Source of the DNA: Bradyrhizobium centrolobii
Lineage (GTDB): Bacteria > Pseudomonadota > Alphaproteobacteria > Rhizobiales > Xanthobacteraceae
Reading direction: 5' to 3'
Assembly (NCBI RefSeq): GCF_001641635.1
Contig: NZ_LUUB01000045.1
Span: 1 to 64,000, forward strand
DNA: 64,000 nucleotides
How positions within the stretch are numbered: position 1 is the stretch's first letter; each line of letters opens with the position of its first letter. Below, piece after piece: positions 24,981 to 33,152 of this stretch. Made by a program: the position numbers and the translations under genes. A model generated the notes under the pieces. The model saw only the letters and a list, made by a program, of their open reading frames with translations. It did not search any database and was not told where the DNA came from.

Positions 24981-25261
24981 GACAACGAATGTATATTTCG
25001 CTGTGCATTCCCCAAAGAAAAAGCCGCCCGAAGGCGGCTGTCGTCTGGACTATCAACTTGTCATTTAGGGCGTGTGCTCATTAAGGCGAGATGTCGGCTT
25101 CCGGATGCGAAACAGAATTCATGTGCTGAATCCGAAGCCTTACCGGCCGCCACCCAAAGGCGACTATCCAGTAGCTGGCGCGTCGCGCGGGTGCTATCCA
25201 CACTTAAACCGCAATGACCTAACCCAATTCTGGCGGGGCTTAATTTTGTGGAATTGATACG

Positions 25262-25561
25262 TTGAGAACCGCAATCACACTGCTGCTTGCAACTGTGCCT
25301 TTGTCGGCATCGGCGCAGACGACTCAAAATGAGCAACTGCGGCAAGTCATTTCCAATCTCAAAGCTTGTGTCAGAACGCATGCACCTGAGGCTCAGGTGG
25401 CTGGAGTTCAGGCAACCGACAACGCCGTCAACTTCTTCATCAAAGTGTGCAATCCTCCGTTGGCTGATCTTGATCCAACAAAAGTCGGCGCGATACCTCC
25501 GGGCATATTTCGGGTCACAATCAGTGAGGAGTGGGCCGCCTTCACAAAAGGGATGCGGTAG
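25262..25561 (+). CDS. small exported protein (cargo of segment 3)
   Basis: A 99-residue protein from a TTG start with a signal peptide (RTAITLLLATVPLSASAQ). The mature part of about 80 residues contains two cysteines (KACVRTH, KVCNPP). No family recognised. The start codon is unusual and there is no strong ribosome-binding site, so expression is uncertain. Confidence 0.45.
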   Translation: MRTAITLLLATVPLSASAQTTQNEQLRQVISNLKACVRTHAPEAQVAGVQATDNAVNFFIKVCNPPLADLDPTKVGAIPPGIFRVTISEEWAAFTKGMR

Positions 25562-25628
25562 CCAGCCGCCTTCATGCGGCACTCCTCGCGGCGGACAGCC
25601 AGCACGCGGCGTGTCAGGTCGGTAATTT

Positions 25629-26057
25629 TCATGCCGCTACCTCATCGCCGAACTTGCTGGCGACGTCGGCGCGCATCGCCGCGACGAGCGGCGTGTCCGA
25701 GAAGTATTGAACGTCTGGCGTGCGCTCGACGCGTGCCGTCCAGTTGCGGATTGGATTGCCGTAGTTGGCCTGCGTACAGGGCCACAACAGGATGCGCTCG
25801 CGCTCGATGATCGGGCCGCCATGCTCCCACGACGTCGACGGCGTGAAGATCCGGTAGTCTTGGCGGAATGGATTGCGCGGCACCAGCCGGCAGACCGTGC
25901 GGCCACCTTCGAACGTGAACAACTCCACGCCCTTGAACGTCGGGTCGAGCGTCATCGTCGGGAACAGCTCGTGCGCCCACGCCCATACTTCGCCGGCGCG
26001 CGCTACCCAATAGTCGAGCTGCGCGCCTTGCAGCTTCGATACCTTCAGTCCGTCCAT
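25629..26057 (-). CDS. phage-type DUF2591-like protein (cargo of segment 3)
   Basis: A 142-residue protein starting MDGLKVSKLQGAQLDYWVAR, the typical opening of the small phage-associated DUF2591 proteins. The C-terminal part includes QANYGNPIRNWTARVERTP, corresponding to their usual PxxxW motif. AAGGAGGGG lies immediately before the ATG at 26057. The gene suggests phage or plasmid ancestry for the segment. Function unknown. Confidence 0.65.
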   Translation of the reverse strand: MDGLKVSKLQGAQLDYWVARAGEVWAWAHELFPTMTLDPTFKGVELFTFEGGRTVCRLVPRNPFRQDYRIFTPSTSWEHGGPIIERERILLWPCTQANYGNPIRNWTARVERTPDVQYFSDTPLVAAMRADVASKFGDEVAA

Positions 26058-26148
26058 ACCCCTCCTTGTTGATGAATTTCTGCGGCTCGATGGGGCCGAG
26101 TTCCGGCCGCTCATGAACCTTACAGGTCCCTAGGCATTGGTGGATTCC
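26055..26148. repeat. right-end block shared by segments 2 and 3
   Basis: About 95 bases, roughly 87 percent identical to 24712-24812. It includes the leader and ribosome-binding site of the minus-strand cargo gene and ends in GTCCCTAGGCATTGGTGG. The last 23 bases (26126-26148) match rimO codons 14-21 at 21 of 23 positions. In the minus-strand direction a conserved short frame (ELGPIEPQKFINK) is readable. Confidence 0.65.
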
Positions 26149-26198
26149 AATCTCCTATTACGTGTATTACGTTATCACAGCAACGCCTGCGCTAGTTA

Positions 26199-26227
26199 TT
26201 GAATTTTTCTATGGGCACAACTAGTTA
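26199..26227 (+). promoter_or_regulatory. element-borne promoter of rimO
   Basis: TTGAAT, 17-base spacer, TAGTTA, about 45 bases before the rimO ATG. The same arrangement precedes copy B (24052-24080) and copy C (24860-24888), so each segment brings its own promoter for the restored rimO. Confidence 0.5.
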
Positions 26228-26271
26228 GATCGAATATCCCGCAAATTCAGACGTGATTCAGGGCCAATTAC

Positions 26272-27591
26272 ATGGACAGAGCGCCGCGCATTAGCTTCCA
26301 CAGCCTCGGTTGTCCCAAAGCATTGGTGGATTCCGAGCGCATCATCACGCGGCTGCGCGCCGAGGGCTATGAGCTCGCCCGCAAGCATGACGGGGCCGAC
26401 ATCGTCATCGTCAACACCTGTGGTTTCCTCGACAGCGCCAAGCAGGAGTCGCTCTCGGCGATCGGCGAGGCCATGGCCGAGAACGGGAAGGTGATCGTGA
26501 CCGGCTGCATGGGCGCGGAACCCGAGCAGATCGAGCAGGCCTATCCCGGCGTGCTCTCCATCACCGGCCCGCAGCAATACGAGTCCGTGCTCGATGCCGT
26601 GCACCGTGCGCTGCCGCCGGCGCACAATCCGCATCTCGACCTGGTGCCGCCGCAGGGCATCAAGCTGACGCCGCGCCACTACGCGTACCTGAAGATCTCC
26701 GAAGGCTGCAACAACCGCTGCACCTTCTGCATCATCCCGAAGCTGCGCGGCGACCTCGTCTCGCGCCCGGCCAATGACGTTCTGCGCGAGGCCGAGCGGC
26801 TGGTCGGCGCCGGCGTCAAGGAATTGCTGGTCATCTCGCAGGACACCTCGGCCTACGGCGTCGATCTGAAATATGCCGAGAGCCCGTGGAAGGATCGCGC
26901 GGTGCGCGCCAAATTCCTCGATCTCGCGCGCGAGCTCGGCGAGCTCGGGGCCTGGGTCCGGCTGCAATATGTCTACCCCTACCCGCATGTCGACGAGGTC
27001 ATCGCGTTGATGACCGAGGGCAAGGTGCTGCCCTATCTCGACATCCCCTTCCAGCACGCAAGCCCGGAGGTGCTGAAGGCGATGAAGCGGCCGGCGGCGC
27101 AGGACAAGACGCTGGCGCGGATCAAGCGCTGGCGCGAGGAATGCTCCGATCTGGCTCTGCGCTCGACCTTCATCGTCGGCTTCCCCGGCGAGACCGATTC
27201 CGATTTCGCCTATCTGCTCGACTGGCTCGATGAAGCCGAGATCGACCGCGTCGGCTGCTTCAAATACGAGCCGGTCGCCGGCGCCACGTCGAATGCGCTT
27301 CCCGGCGCTGTGCCGGATGAGGTGAAGCAGGAACGCTACAACGCGCTGATGGCGCGGCAGCAGAAGATTTCCGCGCGCAGGCTCAAGCGCAAGGTCGGCA
27401 CGCGCCAGCAGGTGATCATCGATGAGGTCGGCCCGACCGTTGCAAGGGGCCGCTCGAAGGCGGACGCGCCGGAGATCGACGGTGCCGTCTATCTCTCCAG
27501 CCGCCGCCCGTTGCGCGTCGGCGAGATCGTCACCGCCAAGATCGAGCGCGCGGACGAATACGATCTGCACGGCAGCGTCGCGGGATTCTGA
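26272..27591 (+). CDS. rimO: ribosomal protein S12 methylthiotransferase RimO
   Basis: A 439-residue radical SAM enzyme that adds a methylthio group to the conserved aspartate of ribosomal protein S12. The N-terminal UPF0004 domain provides cluster cysteines at about C14, C50 and C79. The radical SAM motif [17 protein letters not shown] gives C146, C150 and C153, and a TRAM domain ends the protein (residues about 375-439). The body is a typical Bradyrhizobium-type RimO, but the first 14 codons and the promoter come from the inserted segment. This start ([13 protein letters not shown]) differs from the presumed ancestral start left at 23396. The gene is intact. Confidence 0.95.
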   Translation: MDRAPRISFHSLGCPKALVDSERIITRLRAEGYELARKHDGADIVIVNTCGFLDSAKQESLSAIGEAMAENGKVIVTGCMGAEPEQIEQAYPGVLSITGPQQYESVLDAVHRALPPAHNPHLDLVPPQGIKLTPRHYAYLKISEGCNNRCTFCIIPKLRGDLVSRPANDVLREAERLVGAGVKELLVISQDTSAYGVDLKYAESPWKDRAVRAKFLDLARELGELGAWVRLQYVYPYPHVDEVIALMTEGKVLPYLDIPFQHASPEVLKAMKRPAAQDKTLARIKRWREECSDLALRSTFIVGFPGETDSDFAYLLDWLDEAEIDRVGCFKYEPVAGATSNALPGAVPDEVKQERYNALMARQQKISARRLKRKVGTRQQVIIDEVGPTVARGRSKADAPEIDGAVYLSSRRPLRVGEIVTAKIERADEYDLHGSVAGF

Positions 27592-27601
27592 TCGCGCTCC
27601 G

Positions 27602-28546
27602 TCAGACCAGCCACTTCGGCACCCAGCGCTGCGGCCGTGGCGCCCGCGCAAGATCGGCCTTGGCTTCGGAGAGTTTTGCGGGCTCGCCGTCGATGGTCGG
27701 GCATGCGTCGTATTCAAAGCGCGGCATGACCCGGCCGTCGGCATAGAGTGCGAAATTCATCGCGTACCACAGCCCGAGCTCGGGCTGCGCGCGACGCATC
27801 TCCTCGCGCAGGTCGCGCAGCAGCGATTCGATCGAGGCGGCTTCCTCGAACGGCTGCGGTCCGCGCGTCAGGACGCGCGCCTGATATTGCGTGCCGACGA
27901 TCGCGATCTCGAACCGCGTCGTGTCCCAGGGTTTCTTGCCCTTCGGCAGGTGGGCCGCAAGCCGCCAGCCGAGCTCGGCCATCAGCCGGTGATTGGCCCA
28001 GTAGTCCTCGCGATCCCGGCTCCATTTTTCGACGAAGCCGCGGAAGTCGGGCAGGTCTGACGGCGATTCCTCGGGTGCCGTCTTCGGCTCGGCCGTCGGG
28101 CGTCCGGCGAGCCACTGCGCAAGCTCGACCGTCTGACACTCGACCTCATCGTCCGGCAACAGATCGCTCCAGGCCTTGTCGAACTCCTGCGACGTCAGCT
28201 TCGCAAGCAGCCCGTCGAGGGTCGGCGCGAGCAGCTGGTAGTCGCCCTCCGATCCCAGCCCCACCATCGGCGGATCGTCCCGGTCGAGGCCGGCGCCATA
28301 CCAGCCGCCGACGGCCGAGCCATCCGGCAGCCGCATGAACAGCGCGAACCGATCGCGCAACGGACTGCCGTCGAAGATCGGCGCCTGGTCGGAGAACTGG
28401 CCTTGCAGCGAGAAGCAGCCGACGCTGCCCCAGGGGCGCCCCCTGAGCCAGCCGGCAAAATCGAGCAGCAACGACGGCGCCTCGAGGCCCGGCGGAAACG
28501 CGCCGCGGATGCTGTCGAGGTCGATTGGATAAGGCGTATCTGACAA
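27602..28546 (-). CDS. hypothetical protein with SMI1/YezG-like features
   Basis: A 314-residue protein in two parts. The first (about 35-130) has GWYGAGLDRDDPPMVGLGSE and LDGLLAKLTSQEF, a pattern seen in SMI1/KNR4-type (SUKH) proteins. The second has LWYAMNFALYADGRVMPRFE, reminiscent of the YezG immunity-protein family. No signal peptide or membrane span. Both folds are common as toxin immunity proteins, but no toxin gene is adjacent and the role is open. It converges on rimO with only ten bases between stops. Confidence 0.5.
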   Translation of the reverse strand: MSDTPYPIDLDSIRGAFPPGLEAPSLLLDFAGWLRGRPWGSVGCFSLQGQFSDQAPIFDGSPLRDRFALFMRLPDGSAVGGWYGAGLDRDDPPMVGLGSEGDYQLLAPTLDGLLAKLTSQEFDKAWSDLLPDDEVECQTVELAQWLAGRPTAEPKTAPEESPSDLPDFRGFVEKWSRDREDYWANHRLMAELGWRLAAHLPKGKKPWDTTRFEIAIVGTQYQARVLTRGPQPFEEAASIESLLRDLREEMRRAQPELGLWYAMNFALYADGRVMPRFEYDACPTIDGEPAKLSEAKADLARAPRPQRWVPKWLV

Positions 28547-28670
28547 GGCTGAAAACTATCTGATTGATCCCGCCCCACTTGGTCTGATTCGCCAGGCGTT
28601 CGGTTCGAACCAATCCACTCCCGTTGATCACAAACGCGCTAGAGCCTCAATAGTTTCTGCGCGGCAATCA

Positions 28671-29130
28671 ATGAAATACAATCCCAAGGCTGGTATACCT
28701 GTGCGCGATCGGCGCCCTATTGGCCCTGCTTGCCGTGCCCGCCACCGCGCAATCCCTGTCTTCCGCGCGCTGCGCGCTCGACAGCCGCGCCCTCACCTTC
28801 CTCAAGCTCGGCAATCTCGACGCCGCCATTGCGAATGACGATGCGCCATTGATGGCGAAGCCGCAACTCGATAGCGCGCTCTACGGCCGCGGACTTGCCA
28901 AGCGCAAGAAGCGTGATGCCGACGGCGCGGAGCGCGCCATCGCAGCCGCAAACACGATCAATGCCGGCATCGCTGATGCGTTCGACTATTACGACATTCA
29001 GTCATCTTCCACCGCAGCATCGTCGTTTCGCGCGCGGCGGCATGCTGCGATGCGTAACTATAGTGCATTCACGCATCAGTCACGGACTCGGCCTATGGCT
29101 GCCGCGCTTTGCAACGCGAGCGAGGATTGA
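28671..29130 (+). pseudogene. frameshifted TPR-repeat protein remnant
   Basis: The ATG at 28671 is followed by AAA where removal of one A would give an open signal peptide (MNTIPRLVYLCAIGALLALL). In the present sequence the signal peptide is out of frame. The following ALDSRALTFLKLGNLDAAIA and ALYGRGLAKRKKRDADGAER are a TPR unit from the C-terminal part of a tetratricopeptide protein. The preceding repeats are missing. The usual stop seems to have been lost, so the frame continues into the spacer. A non-functional remnant is the best reading. Confidence 0.65.
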
Positions 29131-29132
29131 TG

Positions 29133-29774
29133 ATGAGCCGTCTTTCGGACATGCTGCGCACGCAGCGCTTCGACGATTACCGCTACTATCACCAGAGCAC
29201 CGTCAATCAGACGCTGCACCTGATCAGCGCCGTGATCTTCCTCGGCTGCTACGCGCTGCTGTTCAGGGATCCTGCGCTTGCTGGCCTCGTCGGCTGGCTC
29301 GCGATGCTGACGCGGCAGACCGGGCACTTCTTCTTCGAGCCCAACGGCTATGACGCCGTGAACGACGTCAGCAACGAATACAAGGAAGCGGTCAAGGTCG
29401 GCTACAACCAGACCCGCAAGATCATCCTGCTGATCGTGTGGGGCAGCACGCCACTTGTCCTGTACGCAGTCCCGACACTGTTCGGCCTGTTCGATCCACC
29501 CACTGGGCGGCTCGACTTCATCAACGATGTCGGCGCGGTGTGGCTCGCAATCGGCATCGGCGGCGGCATCATTCGCATGATCCAGCTCTTCATGACGCGC
29601 GACGTCACGACCGGATTGGTTTGGGTCTTCAAGGTGCTGACCGATCCTTTCCATAACATCGCGCTGTACTGGAAATCGCCGCTCAAGCTCTTGCGCGGCG
29701 AGCTCATCGACACCGCGATCGCGGAGGCGGATTGGGGTGACGAGGATGCCGAGGAAGCCGCGCATCTGACCTGA
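29133..29774 (+). CDS. Mpo1-like (DUF962) membrane protein
   Basis: A roughly 213-residue protein with four or five membrane spans. It has YRYYHQSTVNQTLHLISAV at residues about 18-36 and RQTGHFFFEPNG at about 65-76. The H-x4-N-x3-H and GHxxFE patterns are those of the DUF962/Mpo1 family, Fe(II)-dependent dioxygenases of 2-hydroxy fatty acids in yeast. The sequence is longer than bacterial DUF962 proteins, and the assignment is by motif only. The ATG at 29133 has GAGG at better spacing than 29130. Confidence 0.55.
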   Translation: MSRLSDMLRTQRFDDYRYYHQSTVNQTLHLISAVIFLGCYALLFRDPALAGLVGWLAMLTRQTGHFFFEPNGYDAVNDVSNEYKEAVKVGYNQTRKIILLIVWGSTPLVLYAVPTLFGLFDPPTGRLDFINDVGAVWLAIGIGGGIIRMIQLFMTRDVTTGLVWVFKVLTDPFHNIALYWKSPLKLLRGELIDTAIAEADWGDEDAEEAAHLT

Positions 29775-29812
29775 CCGATACACGCGAGGCGGGTGTCTTG
29801 CAGAACGCCCGC

Positions 29813-29842
29813 TTGACAACCCCTGCCATTCGGCTGTATGGC
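29813..29842 (+). promoter_or_regulatory. promoter of the argD leader
   Basis: A perfect -35 TTGACA (29813-29818) is followed, after 16-18 bases, by TGTATG/TATGGC. Transcription would start about 29846-29850, at or just before the leader-peptide ATG, so the leader would be almost leaderless. Confidence 0.6.
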
Positions 29843-29850
29843 CGCGCCCC

Positions 29851-29940
29851 ATGATCAACTCTCGGACCAACCGCCGCGCAGCTTTCCGTCGTCGTACCCG
29901 CGACGATGATGGGTTGCGCCATGTCCGACGACGCCGCTGA
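29851..29940 (+). CDS. arginine-rich leader peptide of argD (candidate)
   Basis: A 29-residue frame with 12 arginines, including RRR near residues 13-15 and RRRR at the very end before TGA. It lies directly behind a promoter and 27 bases before a rho-independent terminator, with argD the next gene. This is the layout of transcription attenuation in amino-acid operons, where stalling at the codons of the end-product amino acid prevents terminator formation. It is too short to be found by family resemblance and is inferred from composition and position. Confidence 0.6.
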   Translation: MINSRTNRRAAFRRRTRDDDGLRHVRRRR

Positions 29941-29967
29941 AGCACTGAATTCAGCAAAGTTTTCGAG

Positions 29968-29994
29968 AAGGCCGCACCCGCAAAGTGCGGCCTT
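29968..29994 (+). terminator. rho-independent terminator / attenuator before argD
   Basis: AAGGCCGCAC and GTGCGGCCTT form a perfect ten-base-pair stem with a seven-base loop and a T-rich tail. It stands between the leader peptide and the argD start at 30041, where only an attenuator makes sense if both belong to one transcript. A possible antiterminator pairs 29911-29920 with 29970-29979 with small bulges. A further hairpin, GCTGAA / TTCAGC, lies at 29936-29955. Confidence 0.75.
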
Positions 29995-30040
29995 TCTGCT
30001 TTTCGCGCGCCTTTTTCACCCGCCTCCAGAGGAGTTCGAC

Positions 30041-31237
30041 ATGACCGACGCCACCCATCCGTATGACGCGCTGATGGACATCACCGCACGGCCCAAGGCC
30101 GTGTTCGTCCGCGGCGCGGGCTCCTACCTCTGGGACGACAGCCGCAAGCGCTATCTCGATTTCGTGCAGGGCTGGGCCGTCAATTGCCTCGGCCACTCGC
30201 CGCCGGCGATCGCCGATGCGCTCGCCGCGCAGGCCAAGCGCCTGCTGACGCCGAGCCCGGCATTCTACAACGAGCCAAGTCTCAAGCTCGCGCGGGCGCT
30301 CGTCGAAAGCAGCGCCTTCGATCAGGTGTTCTTCGCCAATTCCGGCGCGGAGGCCAATGAGGGCGCGATCAAGCTCGCACGCAAATATGGCAGCCTGCAC
30401 AAGAGCGGCGCGTTCGAGATCATCAGCTTCGAAGGCGGCTTCCACGGCCGCACGCTGGCGACGATGTCGGCGTCGGGCAAAAAAGCCTTCGAGCCGCTGT
30501 TCGAGCCGAAGGTTGCCGGATTCAAGAAGGTGAAGCTCAACGACATCGCCTCCGTCGAAGCGCTGATCAACGACAACACCGTCGCCGTGATGCTCGAGCC
30601 GATCCAGGGCGAGTCCGGCGTGTGGCCGGCGACCGATCAGTTTTTGCAGGAGCTACGCACGCTCACTGCTGCGCATGGCTTGTTGCTGATCTTCGACGAG
30701 ATCCAGACCGGCATGGGCCGGACCGGAAAGCTCTTCCACTACGAGCACACCGGGATCGCGCCTGATATCATGACACTCGGCAAGGGCATCGGCGGCGGCG
30801 TGCCGCTCGCGGCGCTGCTCGCGACCGAGCGCGCGTCCTGCTTCGAGCATGGCGACCAGGGCGGCACGTTCAACGGCAATCCGATCATGTGTGCAGCGGG
30901 CCTCGCCGTGCTGGAGCAGGTCGGCAAGCCGGACTTCCTGAAGTCGGTCGCTGAGACCGGGCTCCTGCTCGAGAGCGAGCTACAGAAGGTCTCGGCGCGG
31001 CACGGCCTCGGGGGCGTGCGCGGCCGCGGTCTGTTGCTGGCGCTCGATCTCAAGCTGCCGATCGCACCCGCGATCGTCGCGCAGGCGTTCGAGGCCGGCG
31101 TGCTCCTGAACGCGCCGCAGGTCGACACGCTGCGCTTCATGCCCGCGCTGAACGTCACGCGGCAGGCGATCGCCGAGATGATCGACTGCCTGGACGGGAT
31201 TTTGACCAAGGCCGGTGCGGCACGGCGGGTGGCGTAG
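30041..31237 (+). CDS. argD: acetylornithine aminotransferase
   Basis: A 398-residue PLP-dependent class III aminotransferase. It converts N-acetylglutamate semialdehyde to N-acetylornithine in arginine synthesis. Motifs are [55 protein letters not shown] and the PLP lysine in [14 protein letters not shown] (about residue 250). The final part has the [12 protein letters not shown] and MPALNVT motifs of ArgD/OAT enzymes. AGAGGAG precedes the ATG at 30041. argF is not adjacent, so this may be one of several argD paralogues; GABA or ornithine aminotransferase is a less likely alternative. Confidence 0.85.
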   Translation: MTDATHPYDALMDITARPKAVFVRGAGSYLWDDSRKRYLDFVQGWAVNCLGHSPPAIADALAAQAKRLLTPSPAFYNEPSLKLARALVESSAFDQVFFANSGAEANEGAIKLARKYGSLHKSGAFEIISFEGGFHGRTLATMSASGKKAFEPLFEPKVAGFKKVKLNDIASVEALINDNTVAVMLEPIQGESGVWPATDQFLQELRTLTAAHGLLLIFDEIQTGMGRTGKLFHYEHTGIAPDIMTLGKGIGGGVPLAALLATERASCFEHGDQGGTFNGNPIMCAAGLAVLEQVGKPDFLKSVAETGLLLESELQKVSARHGLGGVRGRGLLLALDLKLPIAPAIVAQAFEAGVLLNAPQVDTLRFMPALNVTRQAIAEMIDCLDGILTKAGAARRVA

Positions 31238-31250
31238 CCGCACACACTCA

Positions 31251-31354
31251 CGTCATTCCGGGGCGGTCCGCAAGGACCGAACCCGGAATCTCGAGATTCT
31301 CAGGTGCGCAATTGCGCACCATAGTTCGATGCTTCGCATCGCCCCGGAATGACG
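31251..31354. repeat. 104-base palindromic (MITE-like) repeat
   Basis: Perfect 15-base terminal inverted repeats, CGTCATTCCGGGGCG and CGCCCCGGAATGACG, enclose three smaller hairpins: GGTCC-GCAA-GGACC, a self-complementary GGTGCGCAATTGCGCACC and GATGC-TTC-GCATC. It fills the gap between the converging argD and quinone reductase genes and probably doubles as a terminator. A half copy lies at 5047. Confidence 0.85.
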
Positions 31355-31359
31355 GTCAA

Positions 31360-32334
31360 CTACGGCTTCAATATCGACGCACCCGTCGTGGCGCGGCTTT
31401 CGAGATCGATATGCGCCTTGGCCGCGTCCTTCAGCGCGTAGGCGTGGTTGATCGGCACGTGCAGCTTGCCGCTGATGACGGCGGCAAACAGCGTGTCGGC
31501 GCCTTCCAGCAGCTCCGAACGCTTGCCGATGTAGTCGTTGAGCTTCGGCCGGGTCGCAAACAGCGAGCCGTGATTGTTGAGCTCGGCGATCGCGAATGGC
31601 GGCACCGGACCTGAGGCATTGCCGAACGAGACGAACATGCCGCGCGGCTTCAAGCAGGACAGCGAGCCGGGGAATGTCGCCTTGCCGACGCCGTCATAGA
31701 CGACGTCGCAGCCCTCGTTGCGGCTGATCTGCTTCACGCGCGCGACAAAATCCTCCTCATTGTAGAGGATGACGTGGTCACAGCCGTTGGCCTCCGCGAG
31801 CTCGGCCTTGGCACGCGAGCCGACCGTGCCGATCACATGCGCTCCCATCGCTCTCGCCCATTGGCATGCTAGCAGACCGATGCCGCCGGCGGCGGCGTGG
31901 ACCAGAACGCGATGATGCGGCTCGACCTTGAAGGTCTTGTGCAGGAGGTACCAGACCGTCAACCCCTTCAGCATCAGCACGGCGCCCTGCTCGAAGGTGA
32001 TGTGGTCGGGCAGCTTGACCAGCCGCTCCCAGGGGAGGTTGCGCTCGCCGGTGTAGGCGCCGAGATTATGGTAGTAGGCGACACGGTCGCCGGGGTGGAA
32101 GTGCGTCACGCCGGGCCCGATCGCGACGACCTCGCCCGCGGCCTCGTTGCCGGCGATGAACGGAAGCCCCGGCGCCTTGTAGAGCCCGGTGCGATAATGG
32201 ACGTCGATGAAGTTCAGCCCGACCGCGTGCTGGCGGATGCGCACCTCACCGGGGCCCGGCGCCGGCACCTCGACGCTCTCATAGACCAGGGCTTCGGGAC
32301 CTCCGACCTTGTGCACCCGGACGGCTTTGGTCAT
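31360..32334 (-). CDS. qor: NADPH:quinone oxidoreductase
   Basis: A 324-residue zinc-free medium-chain dehydrogenase/reductase of the quinone reductase group. It has the opening KAVRVHKVGGPEALVYE, GLNFIDVHYRTGLY, the family's NEAAGEVVAIG, and the nucleotide-binding LVHAAAGGIGLLACQWARAMG (about residues 150-170). The zinc-ligand cysteines of alcohol dehydrogenases are absent. The enzyme reduces quinones with NADPH in the cytoplasm. The longer upstream frame was not used. Confidence 0.85.
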   Translation of the reverse strand: MTKAVRVHKVGGPEALVYESVEVPAPGPGEVRIRQHAVGLNFIDVHYRTGLYKAPGLPFIAGNEAAGEVVAIGPGVTHFHPGDRVAYYHNLGAYTGERNLPWERLVKLPDHITFEQGAVLMLKGLTVWYLLHKTFKVEPHHRVLVHAAAGGIGLLACQWARAMGAHVIGTVGSRAKAELAEANGCDHVILYNEEDFVARVKQISRNEGCDVVYDGVGKATFPGSLSCLKPRGMFVSFGNASGPVPPFAIAELNNHGSLFATRPKLNDYIGKRSELLEGADTLFAAVISGKLHVPINHAYALKDAAKAHIDLESRATTGASILKP

Positions 32335-32417
32335 CGCTTGGCCTCCCTCGGTCCCGCCCCGCTTCGCAAGCGAAAGGCATCGCGTCCGCCTTGTCAACTC
32401 AACGCTGGATAGAACGA

Positions 32418-33152
32418 CTAAAGCGGCGAACGGCGAGCCATTTTGCGGTTGCGCTTTGCCAGCACATTGAAGAACTCGACCGCCGCCGAGAACGCAATTG
32501 CAAAATAGATGTAGCCGCGCGGAATGTGAAACTTGAATCCATCCGCAACCAGCGCGACGCCGATCAGCACCAGGAACGCCAGCGCCAGCATCTTGGTGGT
32601 CGGATGCTCCGCGACAAATCGCGCCACCGGCCCCGACGAGAGATACATGATCAGGCAGGCGATCACGACGGCCGCGATCATGATCTCGATGTCCTGCGCC
32701 ATGCCGATCGCGGTGATGATGGAGTCCAGCGAGAACACGATGTCGATGACGACGATTTGGGCGATCACCCAGAGGAACGCGCTGCGGCCGGAAGAGCCCT
32801 CGCCCTCCTCGTCATCGGCATCGACCTCGGCATGGATCTCGTGGGTCGCTTTTGCGATCAGGAACAGGCCGCCACCGATCAGGATGATGTCACGCCAGGA
32901 GAAGTCGTAGCCCTTGAACGCAAGGACCGGCGCGGTCAGGCCGATCAGCCAGACCAGCACGCTGAGCAGGATGATGCGGAACACCAGCGCCAGCGCCAGC
33001 CCGATCTGGCGGGCGCGATGCGCCTGCTTCTGCGGGATGCGCGAGACGATCACCGACAGGAAGATGACGTTGTCGATGCCGAGCACGATCTCGAGCGAGG
33101 TCAGGGTCAAGAGCGCGGCCCAGGCCTCGGGGCTGGTCAACAGATGCATCAT
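32418..33152 (-). CDS. TerC-family membrane protein
   Basis: A 244-residue integral membrane protein with seven to eight spans. The TerC signature appears twice, LEIVLGIDNVIFLSVI (about residues 20-35) and VIDIVFSLDSIITAIGMA (about 130-147). Acidic residues in these segments (ID-N, SLDS) are thought to bind metal. Between them is an acidic cytoplasmic stretch (DADDEEGEGSSG). Members export metals such as Mn(II) or confer tellurite resistance. The ATG overlaps the pcs stop by four bases, so the two are co-translated. Confidence 0.85.
   Translation of the reverse strand: MMHLLTSPEAWAALLTLTSLEIVLGIDNVIFLSVIVSRIPQKQAHRARQIGLALALVFRIILLSVLVWLIGLTAPVLAFKGYDFSWRDIILIGGGLFLIAKATHEIHAEVDADDEEGEGSSGRSAFLWVIAQIVVIDIVFSLDSIITAIGMAQDIEIMIAAVVIACLIMYLSSGPVARFVAEHPTTKMLALAFLVLIGVALVADGFKFHIPRGYIYFAIAFSAAVEFFNVLAKRNRKMARRSPL

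Larger units (their letters stand above)
24978..26313. mobile_element. rimO-associated inserted segment 3
   Basis: About 1336 bases from copy C to the start of the intact rimO. The left end is homologous to segment 1 for about 140 bases, with a hairpin at 25023-25038. The cargo is an exported small protein and a DUF2591-like protein. The right-end block at 26055-26148 is shared with segment 2. Then come a promoter and the first 14 codons of the working rimO. No integrase is seen, so the segments are non-autonomous or remnants. Confidence 0.6.

Noticed and set aside
26221..27744. Minus-strand open frame of 507 codons opposite rimO
   Set aside because: It is antisense to an intact, well-conserved rimO and has no family resemblance.
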